A stretch of 64,000 bases of DNA from Bugula neritina (Eukaryota; Bryozoa; Gymnolaemata; Cheilostomatida; Bugulidae). How positions within the stretch are numbered: the first letter of the stretch is position 1; each line of letters begins with the position of its first letter. This document shows, piece after piece, positions 45,469-60,488 of this stretch. The position numbers and the translations under genes were made by a program. The stretch covers positions 9,741,408-9,805,407 of the forward strand of contig OZ037771.1 in the NCBI GenBank assembly GCA_964035545.1, read 5' to 3'. The notes under the pieces were generated by a model. It ran no database searches, had not been told where the DNA came from, and was given only the letters and a program-made list of their open reading frames with translations.

Positions 45469-47301
45469 CTTCAACACACTGAAATATACTAAAACATACT
45501 GAAATATACTGCAACATACTGCAACATACTGAAATACACCATAAAAAACTGAAATACACTGCAACACATTGAAATATACTGCAACAAACTGAAATATACT
45601 GCAACATACTGAAACGTACTGCAACATACTGAAATACATTGCAACATATCGAAGTATATCGTAATATACGGACATGTACTGTAACATACTGAAACACACT
45701 GAAACATACTGAAACATACTGAAATATACTGAATTACACTGTAACACACTGAAAAGTACTGCAACATACTGAAAGACACTTCAACTCACTGAAGTATAGT
45801 GTAATATACGGAAATGTACTGTAACATACTGATATTTACAGTAACACGCTGAAATATACTGCAACGTACTGAAATACACTGTAACATACCGAAATAAACT
45901 GCAACATAATGCAACATAATGAATTACACTGTAAAATACTAAAATACACTGCAACATTCTGGAACATACTTCAACATACTGAAATACATTGTAACATAAT
46001 GAAATACACTGCAAAATACTGCAACATACTGAAGTACACTGTAAAATATTGAAATACACTGCAACACATTGGAATATACTGCAACACACTGAAATATACT
46101 GCAACATACTGAATTATACTGCAACATACTGCAACATACTGAAATACACTGTAACATACTGCAACATACTGAAATACACCGTAGCAAACTGAAATACACT
46201 GCAACACATTGGAATATACTGCAACATACCCAAATATATGGTAACATAATGAAATACCCTGCAACAGACTGCAACATACTGAAGGACACTGTAAAATATT
46301 GAAATACACTGCAACACATTGGAATATACTGCAACATACCCAAATAACTGGTAATATACTGAAATATACTGAAATACACTGTAACACATTGAAAAAGACT
46401 GCAACATACTGAAAGACACTACAACTCACTGAAGTATACTGTATTATACGGAAATGTACTGTAAGATACTGATATTTACTGCAACACACTGAAAAATACT
46501 GCAACATACTGAAATACACTGTAACATACCATAAAAAACTGCAACATACTGCAACATACTGAAATACACTGTAACATACTAAAATACACTGCAACATTCT
46601 GCAACATTCTTCTACATACTGAAAGACACTGTAACATAATGAAATACACTGCAACACATTGAAATATACCGCAACGCACTGGAATATACTGCAACACATC
46701 CAAGTACATCGTAATATACGGACATGTACTGTAACATACTGAAACATACTGAAACAAACTGCAACATTCTGAAGTACACTGTAAAATATTGAAATACAAT
46801 GCAACACATTGGAATATACTGCAACACACTGAAATTTACTGCAAGATACTGAAATATACTGCAACATACTGCAACATACTGAAATACACTGTAACATACT
46901 GTAACATACGGAAATACACTGCAACAAACTACAACATACTGAAATACACTGTAACACATTGAAATATATTGCAACATACTGAAACACACTACAACTCACT
47001 GAGGTATAGTGCAATATACAAAAATGTACTGTAACATACTGATATTTACTGTAACATACTGAAATATACTGCAACATACTGAAGTACACTGTAACATTCG
47101 GAAATAAGCTGCAACATACTGCAACATACTGAAATACACTGTAACATACTAAGATACACTGCAACATACTAAAATACACTGCAACATTCTGCAACATACT
47201 TCAACATACTGAATCACACTGTAACATAGTGAAATACACTGCAGCACATTGAAATATACTGCAACATATTGAAATGTACTGCAACATACTGAAATACACT
47301 G
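45165..47301. repeat. HOR L, copy 1
   Basis: Matches 50695-52831 at offset 5530 (553 whole decamers; no 9-bp unit lies between). It diverges after 47301 (gcaacatatt versus gtaacatacc). It shares the run gaatcacactgtaacatagt near 47211 with the other copy. Confidence 0.86.
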
Positions 47302-50238
47302 CAACATATTGAAGTATATTGTAATATGCGGACATGTACTGTAACATACTGAAACACACTGAAACATACTGAAACATACTGAAAGATACTTCAACACACT
47401 GAAATATACTAAAACATACTGAAATACACTGCAACATACTGCAACATACTGAAATACACTGAAACATACTGAAATATACTGAAACATACTGAAATACACT
47501 GTAACAAACTGAAATACACTGCAACAAGTTGGAATATACTGCAACATACCCAAATAAATGATAATATACTGAAATATACTGAAATACACTGTAACACATT
47601 GAAAAATACTGCAACATACTTAAACACACTACAACTCACTGAAGTATAGTGTAACTTACTGAAATGTACTGTAACATACTGATATTTACTGCAACACACT
47701 GAAACATACTGCAACATACTGAAATACACTGTTACATGCCAAAATAAACTGCAACATACTGCAACATACTGAAATACACCGTAACATACTCAAATACCCT
47801 GCAATATTCTGCAACATATTGAAATATACTGCAACACACTGAAATATACTGCAACACACTGAAATATACTGCAAAATACTGAAATATACTTCAACATACT
47901 GCAACATACTGAAAGACACTACAACTCACTGAACTATAGTGCAATATACAGAACTGTACTCTAACATACTGATATTTAATGTTACACACTGAAATATACT
48001 ACAACATACTGAAATACACTATAACATACCGAAATAAGCTGCAACATACTGCAGCGTACTGAAATACACTGTAACATGATGAAGTACACTGCAGCACATT
48101 GAAATACACTGCAAAAAACTGAAATATACTGCAACATACTGAAATGTACTGCAACATAGTGAAATACATTGCAACATATCGAAGTATATCGTAATAAACG
48201 GACATGTACTGTAACATACTGAAACACACTGAAACATACTGAAACATACTGAAACATACTGAAACATACTGAAACATACTGAAATCCACTGCAACAAACT
48301 GCAACGTACTGAAACATACTGTAACATGATGAAATACACTGCAACACATTGAAATATACTGCAACAAACTGAAATATACTGCAACATACTGAAACGTACT
48401 GCAACATACTGAAATTAATTGCAACATATCGAAGTATATCGTAGTAAACGGACATGTACTGTAACATACTGAAACACACTGAAACATACTGAAACATACT
48501 GAAACATACTGAAATACACTGCAACATACTGCAACATACTGAAGCATACTGTAACATTATGAAATACACTGCAACACATTGAAATATACTGCAACAAACT
48601 GAAATATACTGCAACATACTAAAACGCACTGCAACGTACTGAAATACATTGCAATATATCGAAGTATATCGTAATATACGGACATGTACTGTAGCATACT
48701 GAAACACACTGAAACATACTGAAACATACTGAAATATACTGAAATATACAGAAATACACTGTAACACATTGGAAAATACTGCAACATACTGAAAGCCACT
48801 TCAACTCACTGAAGTATAGTGTAATATACGGAAATGTACTGTAACATACTGATATTTACTGTAACATACCGAAATAAACTGCAACATAATGCAACATACT
48901 GCATTACACTGTAACATGATGAAGTACACTGCAACACATTGAAATACACTGCAACAAACTGAAATATACTGCAACATACTGAAATGTACTGCAACATACT
49001 GAAATACACTGTGACATACCGAAATTAACTGCAACATAATGCAACATAATGAATTACACTGTAAAATACTAAAATACACTGCAACATTCTGGAACATACT
49101 TCAACATACTGAAATACACTGTAACATAATGAAATACACTGCAAAATACTGCAACATACTGAAGTACACTGTAAAATATTGAAATACACTGCAACACATT
49201 GGAATCTACTGCAACACACTGAAATATACTGCAACATACTGAAATGTACTGCAACATACTGCAACATACTGAAATACACTGTAACATACTGCAACATACT
49301 GAAATACACTGTAGCAAACTGAAATACACTGCAACACATTGGAATTTACTGCAACATACCCAAATATATGGTAACATAATGAAATACCCTGCAACATACT
49401 GCAAAATACTGAAGTACACTGTAAAATATTGAAATACACTGCAACACATTGGAATATACTGCAAAATACCCAAATAACTGGTAATATACTGAAATATACT
49501 GAAATACACTGTAACACATTGAAAAAGACTGCAACATACTGAAAGACACTACAACTCACTGAAGTATAGTGTATTATACGGAAATGTACTGTAACATACT
49601 GATATTTACTGCAACACACTGAAATATACTGCAACATACTGAAATACACTGTAACATACCATAAAAAACTGCAACATACTGCAACATACTGAAATACACT
49701 GCAACATACTAAAATACACTGCAACATTCTGCAACATACTTCAACATACTGAAATACACTGTAACATAATGACATACACTGCAGCACATTGAAATATACT
49801 GCAACATACTGAAATGTACTGCAACATACTGAAATACACTGCAACATATTGAAGTATATTGTAATATGCGGACATGTACTGTAACATACTGAAACACACT
49901 GAAACATACTGAAACATACTGAAACATACTTCAACACACTGAAATATACTAAAACATACTGAAATATACTGCAACATACTGCAACATACTGAAATACACT
50001 GAAACATACTGAAATATACTGAAACATACTGAAATACACTGTAACAAACTGAAATACACTGCAACAAGTTGGAATATACTGCAACATACCCAAATAAATG
50101 GTAATATACTGAAACATACTGAAATACATTGTAACACATTGAAAAATACTGCAACACACTGAAAGACACTACAACTCACTGAAGTATAGTGCAATATACA
50201 GAAATGTACTCTAACATACTGATATTTAATGTTACACA
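45891..50238. repeat. Long HOR H, copy 2
   Basis: Counterpart of 35763-39930, 180 bp longer because of an 18-unit segment at about 48320-48500. Its right half is duplicated again at 57.3-59.9 kb. Confidence 0.87.
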
Positions 50239-50310
50239 TTGAAATATACTACAACATACTGAAATACACTGTAACATACCGATATAAGCTGCAACATACT
50301 GCAACATACT
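47700..50310. repeat. HOR M, copy 1
   Basis: Matches 57317-59927 at offset 9617 (962 decamers minus three, with three 9-bp units between). The rare unit gatataagct near 50281 is present in both. It contains the 180-bp segment that HOR H copy 1 lacks. Confidence 0.87.
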
Positions 50311-50694
50311 GAAATACACCGTAACATAATGAAGTACACTGCAACACATTGAAATACACTGCAACAAACTGAAATATACTGCAACATACTGAAATGTACT
50401 GCAACATACTGAAATACATTGCAACATATCGAAGTATATCGTGATTAACGGACATGTACTGTAACATACTGAAACACACTGAAACATACTGAAACATACT
50501 GAAACATACTGAAACATACTGAAATACACTGCAACAAACTGCAACATACTGAAACATACTGTAACATGATGAAATACACTGCAACACATTGAAATATACT
50601 GCAACATACTGAAAGACACTTCAACTCACTGAAGTATAGTGTAATATACGGAAATGTACTGTAACATACTGATATTTACTGTAACACACTGAAA

Positions 50695-52831
50695 TATACT
50701 GTAACATTATGAAATACACTGCAACACATTGAAATATACTGCAACAAACTGAAATATACTGCAACATACTAAAACGTACTGCAACATACTGAAATACATT
50801 GCAACATATCGAAGTATATCGTAATATACGGACATGTACTGAAACATACTGAAACATACTGAAACTTACTGAGATACACTGCAACATACTGCAACATACT
50901 GAAGTACACTGCAAAATATTAAATTACACTGCAACACGTTGGAATATACTGCAACACACTGAAATATACTGCAACATACTGAAATATACTGCAACATACT
51001 TCAACACACTGAAACATACTAAAACATACTGAAATATACTGCAACATACTGCAACATACTGAAATACACCATAAAAAACTGAAATACACTGCAACACATT
51101 GAAATATACTGCAACAAACTGAAATATACTGCAACATACTGAAACGTACTGCAACATACTGAAATACATTGCAACATATCGAAGTATATCGTAATATACG
51201 GACATGTACTGTAACATACTGAAACACACTGAAACATACTGAAACATACTGAAATATACTGAATTACACTGTAACACACTGAAAAGTACTGCAACATACT
51301 GAAAGACACTTCAACTCACTGAAGTATAGTGTAATATACGGAAATGTAGTGTAACATACTGATATTTACAGTAACACGCTGAAATATACTGCAACATACC
51401 GAAATACACTGTAACATACCGAAATAAACTGCAACATAATGCAACATAATGAATTACACTGTAAAATACTAAAATACACTGCAACATTCTGGAACATACT
51501 TCAACGTACTGAAATACACTGTAACATAATGAAATACACTGCAAAATACTGCAACATACTGAAGTACACTGTAAAATATTGAAATACACTGCAACACATT
51601 GGAATATACTGCAACACACTGAAATATACTGCAACATACTGAAATATACTGCAACATACTGCAACATACTGAAATACACTGTAACATACTGCAACATACT
51701 GAAATACACTGTAGCAAACTGAAATACACTGCAACACATTGGAATATACTGCAACATACCCAAATATATGGTAACATAATGAAGTACCCTGCAACATACT
51801 GCATCATACTGAAGTACACTGTAAAATATTGAAATACACTGCAACACATTGGAATATACTGCAACATACCCAAATAACTGGTAATATACTGAAATATACT
51901 GAAATACACTGTAACACATTGAAAAAGACTGCAACATACTGAAAGACACTACAACTCACTGAAGTATAGTGTATTATACGGAAATGTACTGTAAGATACT
52001 GATATTTACTGCAACACACTGAAAAATACTGCAACATACTGAAATACACTGTAACATACCATAAAAAACTGCAACATACTGCAACATACTGAAATAAACT
52101 GTAACATACTAAAATACACTGCAACATTCTGCAACATTCTTCTACATACTGAAAGACACTGTAACATAATGAAATACACTGCAACACATTGAAATATACC
52201 GCAACGCACTGGAATATACTGCAACACATCCAAGTACATCGTAATATACGGACATGTACTGTAACATACTGAAACATACTGAAACAAACTGCAACATTCT
52301 GAAGTACACTGTAAAATATTGAAATACAATGCAACACATTGAAATATACTGCAACACACTGAAATTTACTGCAACATACTGAAATATACTGCAACATACT
52401 GCAACATACTGAAATACACTGTAACATACTGTAACATACTGAAATACACTGCAACAAACTACAACATACTGAAATACACTGTAACACATTGAAATATATT
52501 GCAACATACTGAAACACACTACAACTCACTGAGGTATAGTGCAATATACAAAAATGTACTGTAACATACTGATATTTACTGTAACATACTGAAATATACT
52601 GCAACATACTGAAGTACACTGTAACATTCGGAAATAAGCTGCAACATACTGCAACATACAGAAATACACTGTAACATACTAAAATACACTGCAACATACT
52701 CAAATACACTGCAACATTCTGCAACATACTTCAACATACTGAATCACACTGTAACATAGTGAAATACACTGCAGCACATTGAAATATACTGCAACATACT
52801 GAAATGTACTGCAACATACTGAAATACACTG
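50695..52831. repeat. HOR L, copy 2
   Basis: Near-identical to 45165-47301 at offset 5530. At 52832 it switches to the family seen at 44.4 kb (offset 8429). The later part recurs at the right end of the window. Confidence 0.86.
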
Positions 52832-53605
52832 TAACATACCGAAATAAACTGCAACATAATGCAACATACTGAATTACACTGTAACATACTAAAATACACT
52901 GCAACGTTCTGCAACATACTTCAACATACTGAAAGACACTGTAACATAATGAAATACACTGCAACACATTAAAATATACCGCAACAGACTGGAATATACT
53001 GCAACACATCCAAGTACATCGTAATATACGGACATGTACCGTAACATACTGGAACATACTGAAACATACTGCAACATTCTGAAGTACACTGTAAAATATT
53101 GAAATACACTGCAACAAACTGCAACATACTGAAGTACACTGTACATATTGAAAAACACTGCAACACACTGAAATATACTGCAACACACTGAAATATACTG
53201 CAAAATACAGAATTATACTTCAACATACTGCAACATACTGAAAGACACTACAACTCACTGAAGTATAGTGCAATATACAGAAATGTACTCTAACATACTG
53301 ATATTTAATGCTACACACTGAAATATACTACAACATACTGAAATACACTGCAACATACCGAAATAAGCTGCAACATACTGCAACGTACTGAAATACACTG
53401 TAACATGATGTAGTACACTGCAACACATTGAGATATACTGCAAAAAACTGAAATACATTGCAACATATCGAAGTATATCGTAATAAACGAACATGTACTG
53501 TAACATACTGAAACACACTGAAACATACTGAAACATACTGAAACATACTGAAACATACTGAAATACACTGCAACATACTGCAACATACTGAAACATACTG
53601 TAACA
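52832..53605. repeat. Copy of the 44.4-45.2 kb segment
   Basis: Matches about 44403-45176 at offset 8429 and about 60589-61362 at offset 7757. It contains a 9-bp unit at 53139-53147 and caactcactga at 53251. Confidence 0.82.
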
Positions 53606-56440
53606 TTATGAAATACACTGCAACACATTGAAATATACTGCAACAAACTGAAATATACTGCAACATACTAAAACGCACTGCAACATACTGAAATACATTG
53701 CAATATATCGAAGTATATCGTAATATACGGACATGTACTGTAGCATACTGAAACACACTGAAACATACTGAAACATACTGAAATATACTGAAATATACTG
53801 AAATACACTGTAACACATTGGAAAATACTGCAACATACTGAAAGCCACTTCAACTCACTGAAGTATAGTGTAATATACGGAAATGTACTGTAACATACTG
53901 ATATTTACTGTAACATACCGAAATAAACTGCAACATAATGCAACATACTGAATTACACTGTAACATGATGAAGTACACTGCAACACATTGAAATACACTG
54001 CAACAAACTGAAATATACTGCAACATACTGAAATGTACTGCAACATACTGAAATACACTGTAACATACCGAAAATAACTGCAACATAATGCAACATAATG
54101 AATTACACTGTAAAATACTAAAATACACTGCAACATTCTGGAACAGACTTCAACATACTGAAATACACTGTAACATAATGAAATACACTGCAAAATACTG
54201 CAACATACTGAAGTACACTGTAAAATATTGAAATACACTGCAACACATTGGAATATACTGCAACACACTGAAATATACTGCAACATAATGAAATATACTG
54301 CAACATACTGCAACATACTGAAATACACTGTAACATACTGCAACATACTGAAATACACTGTAGCAAACTGAAATATACTGCAACACATTGGAATATACTG
54401 CAACATACCCAAATATATGGTAACATAATGAAATACCCTGCAACATACTGCAAAATACTGAAGTACACTGTAAAATATTGAAATACACTGCAACACATTG
54501 GAATATACTGCAACATACCCAAATAACTGGTAATATACTGAAATATACTGAAATACACTGTAACACATTGAAAAAGACTGCAACATACTGAAAGACGCTA
54601 CAACTCACTGAAGTATAGTGTATTATACGGAAATGTACTGTAACATACTGTCATTTACTGCAACACACTGAAATATACTGCAACATACTGAAATACACTG
54701 TAACATACCATAAAAAACTGCAACATACTGCAACATACTGAAATACACTGCAACATACTAAAATACACTGCAACATTCTGCAACATACTTCAACATACTG
54801 AAATACACTGTAACATAATGAAATACACTGCAGCACATTGAAATATACTGCAACATACTGAAATGTACTGCAACATACTGAAATACACTGCAACATATTG
54901 AAGTATATTGTAATATGCGGACATGTACTGTAACATACTGAAACACACTGAAACATACTGAAACATACTGAAACATACTTCAACACACTGAAATATACTA
55001 AAACATACTGAAATATACTGCAACATACTGCAACATACTGAAATACACTGAAACATACTGAAATATACTGAAACATACTGAAATACACTGTAACAAACTG
55101 AAATACACTGCAACAAGTTGGAATATACTGCAACATACCCAAATAAATGGTAATATACTGAAATATACTGAAATACATTGTAACACATTGAAAAATACTG
55201 CAACACACTGAAAGACACTACAACTCACTGAAGTATAGTGCAATATACAGAAATGTACTCTAGCATACTGATATTGAATGTTACACACTGAAATATACTA
55301 CAACATACTGAAATACACTGTAACATACCGAAATAAGCTGCAACATACTGCAACATACTGAAATACACTGTAACATAATGAAGTACACTGCAACACATTG
55401 AAATACACTGCAACAAACTGAAATATACTGCAACATACTGAAATGTACTGCAACATACTGAAATACATTGCAACATATAGAAGTATATCGTAATAAACGG
55501 ACATGTACTGTAACATACTGAAACACACTGAAACATACTGAAACATACTGAAACATACTGAAACATACTGAAATACACTGCAACAAACTGCAACATACTG
55601 AAACATACTGTAACATGATGAAATACACTGCAACACATTGAAATATACTGCAACATACTGAAAGACACTTCAACTCACTGAAGTATAGTGTAATATACGG
55701 AAATGTACTGTAACATACTGATATTTACTCTAACACACTGAAATATACTGCAACATACTGAAATACACTGTAACATACCGAAATAAACTGCAACATAATG
55801 CAACATACTGAATTACACTGTAACATACTAAAATACACTGCAACGTTCTGCAACATACTTCACTGTACTGAAAGACACTGTAACATAATGAAATACACTG
55901 CAACACATTAAAATATACCGCAACAGACTGGAATATACTGCAACACATCCAAGTACATCGTAATGTACGGACATGTACCGTAACATACTGGAACATACTG
56001 AAACATACTGCAACATTCTGAAGTACACTGTAAAATATTGAAATACACTGCAACAAACTGCAACATACTGAAGTACACTGTACATATTGAAAAACACTGA
56101 AACACACTGAAATATACTGCAATACACTGAAATATACTGCAACATACTGAAAGACACTACAACTCACTGAAGTATAGTGCAATATACAGAAATGTACTCC
56201 AACATACTGATATTTAATGCTACACACTGAAATATACTACAACATACTGAAATACACTGCAACATACCGAAATAAGCTGCAACATACTGCAACATACTGA
56301 AATACACTGTGACATGATGTAGTACACTGCAACACATTGAGATATACTGCAAAAAACGGAAATACATTGCAACATATCGAAGTATATCGTAATAAACGAA
56401 CATGTACTTTAACATACTGAAACACACTGAAACATACTGA
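53606..56440. repeat. HOR J, copy 2
   Basis: Counterpart of 40319-43130 with five extra decamers near 55548-55598 and three fewer near 56140. It runs into the 869-bp duplication. A 9-bp unit lies at 56078-56086. Confidence 0.82.
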
Positions 56441-56748
56441 AACATACTGAAACATACTGCAACATACTGAAATACACTGTTACATGCCAAAATAAACTGC
56501 AACATACTGCAACATACTGAAATACACCGTAACATACTCAAATACCCTGCAATATTCTGCAACATATTGAAATATACTGCAACACACTGAAATATACTGC
56601 AACACACTGAAATATACTGCAAAATACTGAAATATACTTCAACATACTGCAACATACTGAAAGACACTACAACTCACTGAACTATAGTGCAATATACAGA
56701 ACTGTACTCTAACATACTGATATTTAATGTTACACACTGAAATATACT
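55972..56748. repeat. 849/869-bp-spaced duplication, left copy
   Basis: Matches 56821-57617, at offset 849 first and 869 after a two-unit gain (aacaaactga aatacattgc) in the right copy near 56990. The segment 56749-56820 bridges the copies and itself contains the same two units plus a caactcactga block at 56790. This places the breakpoint there. Confidence 0.83.
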
Positions 56749-56820
56749 GCAACAAACTGAAATACATTGCAACATACTGAAAGACACTACAACTCACTGA
56801 AGTATAGTGCAATATACGGA

Positions 56821-57617
56821 CATGTACCGTAACATACTGGAACATACTGAAACATACTGCAACATTCTGAAGCACACTGTAAAATATTGAAATACACTGC
56901 AACAAACTGCAACATACTGAAGTACACTGTACATATTGAAAAACACTGAAACACACTGAAATATACTGCAATACACTGAAATATACTGCAACAAACTGAA
57001 ATACATTGCAACATACTGAAAGACACTACAACTCACTGAAGTATAGTGCAATATACAGAAATGTACTCCAACATACTGATATTTAATGCTACACACTGAA
57101 ATATACTACAACATACTGAAATACACTGCAACATACCGAAATAAGCTGCAACATACTGCAACATACTGAAATACACTGTGACATGATGTAGTACACTGCA
57201 ACACATTGAGATATACTGCAAAAAACGGAAATACATTGCAACATATCGAAGTATATCGTAATAAACGAACATGTACTTTAACATACTGAAACACACTGAA
57301 ACATACTGAAACATACTGAAACATACTGCAACATACTGAAATACACTGTTACATGCCAAAATAAACTGCAACATACTGCAACATACTGAAATACACCGTA
57401 ACATACTCAAATACCCTGCAATATTCTGCAACATATTGAAATATACTGCAACACACTGAAATATACTGCAACACACTGAAATATACTGCAAAATACTGAA
57501 ATATACTTCAACATACTGCAACATACTGAAAGACACTACAACTCACTGAACTATAGTGCAATATACAGAACTGTACTCTAACATACTGATATTTAATGTT
57601 ACACACTGAAATATACT
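56821..57617. repeat. 849/869-bp-spaced duplication, right copy
   Basis: Second copy of 55972-56748, diverging at 57618 into HOR M copy 2. It carries its own 9-bp unit at 56927-56935, which gives two such units only about 850 bp apart. Confidence 0.83.
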
Positions 57618-59927
57618 ACAACATACTGAAATACACTATAACATACCGAAATAAGCTGCAACATACTGCAGCATACTGAAATACACTGTAACATGATGAA
57701 GTACACTGCAGCACATTGAAATACACTGCAAAAAACTGAAATATACTGCAACATACTGAAATGTACTGCAACATAGTGAAATACATTGCAACATATCGAA
57801 GTATATCGTAATAAACGGACATGTACTGTAACATACTGAAACACACTGAAACATACTGAAACATACTGAAACATACTGAAACATACTGAAACATACTGAA
57901 ATCCACTGCAACAAACTGCAACGTACTGAAACACACTGTAACATGATGAAATACACTGCAACACATTGAAATATACTGCAACAAACTGAAATATACTGCA
58001 ACATACTGAAACGTACTGCAACATACTGAAATTAATTGCAACATATCGAAGTATATCGTAGTAAACGGACATGTACTGTAACATACTGAAACACACTGAA
58101 ACATACTGAAACATACAGAAACATACTGAAATACACTGCAACATACTGCAACATACTGAAGCATACTGTAACATTATGAAATACACTGCAACACATTGAA
58201 ATATACTGCAACAAACTGAAAGATACTGCAACATACTAAAACGCACTGCAACATACTGAAATACATTGCAATATATCGAAGTATATCGTAATATACGGAC
58301 ATGTACTGTAGCATACTGAAACACACTGAAACATACTGAAACATACTGAAATATACTGAAATATACAGAAATACACTGTAACACATTGGAAAATACTGCA
58401 ACATACTGAAAGCCACTTCAACTCACTGAAGTATAGTGTAATATACGGAAATGTACTGTAACATACTGATATTTACTGTAACATACCGAAATAAACTGCA
58501 ACATAATGCAACATACTGAATTACACTGTAACATGATGAAGTACACTGCAACACATTGAAATACACTGCAACAAACTGAAATATACTGCAACATACTGAA
58601 ATGTACTGCAACATACTGAAATACACTGTAACATACCGAAATTAACTGCAACATAATGCAACATAATGAATTACACTGTAAAATACTAAAATACACTGCA
58701 ACATTCTGGAACTTACTTCAACATACTGAAATACACTGTAACATAATGAAATACACTGCAAAATACTGCAACATACTGAAGTACACTGTAAAATATTGAA
58801 ATACACTGCAACACATTGGAATATACTGCAACACACTGAAATATACTGCAACATACTGAAATGTACTGCAACATACTGCAACATACTGAAATACACTGTA
58901 ACATACTGCAACATACTGAAATACACTGTAGCAAACTGAAATACACTGCAACACATTGGAATATACTGCAACATACCCAAATATATGGTAACATAATGAA
59001 ATACCCTGCAACATACTGCAAAAAACTGAAGTACACTGTAAAATATTGAAATACACTGCAACACATTGGAATATACTGCAAAATACCCAAATAACTGGTA
59101 ATATACTGAAATATACTGAAATACACTGTAACACATTGAAAAAGACTGCAACATACTGAAAGACACTACAACTCACTGAAGTATAGTGTATTATACGGAA
59201 ATGTACTGTAACATACTGATATTTACTGCAACACACTGAAATATACTGCAACATACTGAAATACACTGTAACATACCATAAAAAACTGCAACATACTGCA
59301 ACATACTGAAATACACTGCAACATACTAAAATACACTGCAACATTCTGCAACATACTTCAACATACTGAAATACACTGTAACATAATGAAATACACTGCA
59401 GCACATTGAAATATACTGCAACATACTGAAATGTACTGCAACATACTGAAATACACTGCAACATATTGAAGTATATTGTAATATGCGGACATGTACTGTA
59501 ACATACTGAAACACACTGAAACATACTGAAACATACTGAAACATACTTCAACACACTGAAATATACTAAAACATACTGAAATATACTGCAACATACTGCA
59601 ACATACTGAAATACACTGAAACATACTGAAATATACTGAAACATACTGAAATACACTGTAACAAACTGAAATACACTGCAACAAGTTGGAATATACTGCA
59701 ACATACCCAAATAAATGGTAATATACTGAAACATACTGAAATACATTGTAACACATTGAAAAATACTGCAACACACTGAAAGACACTACAACTCACTGAA
59801 GTATAGTGCAATATACAGAAATGTACTTTAACATACTGATATTTAATGTTACACACTGAAATATACTACAACATACTGAAATACACTGTAACATACCGAT
59901 ATAAGCTGCAACATACTGCAACATACT
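57317..59927. repeat. HOR M, copy 2
   Basis: Near-identical to 47700-50310 at offset 9617. It diverges at 59928, where acatactgta replaces atacaccgta. It overlaps the right copy of the 869-bp duplication at its left end. Confidence 0.87.
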
Positions 59928-60488
59928 GAAACATACTGTAACATTATGAAATACACTGCAACACATTGAAATATACTGCGACAAACTGAAATATACTGCA
60001 ACATACTGAAACGTACTGCAACATACTGAAATTAATTGCAACATATCGAAGTATATCGTAGTAAACGGACATGTACTGTAACATACTGAAGCACACTGAA
60101 ACAGACTGAAACATACTGAAACATACTGAAATACACTGCAACATACTGCAACATACTGAAGCATACTGTAACATTATGAAATACACTGCAATACATTGAA
60201 ATATACTGCAACAAACTGAAATATACTGCAACATACTAAAATGCACTGCAACATACTGAAATACATTGCAATATATCGAAGTATATCGTAATATACGGAC
60301 ATGTACTGTAGCATACTGAAACACACTGAAACATACTGAAACATACTGAAATATACTGAAAGATACTGAAACATACTGAAACATACTGAGATACGCTGCA
60401 ACATACTGCAACATACTGAAATACACTGTAACATGATGAAATACACTGCAACACATTGAAAAATACTGCAACGTACTGAAAGACACTT
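59928..60488. repeat. Link segment of decamer units
   Basis: Related in parts to 48.4-48.7 kb (for example the unit gtagtaaacg near 60060), with several acatactgaa runs and a CpG block near 60280-60300. I could not place it in one long HOR. Repeat only. Confidence 0.65.
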
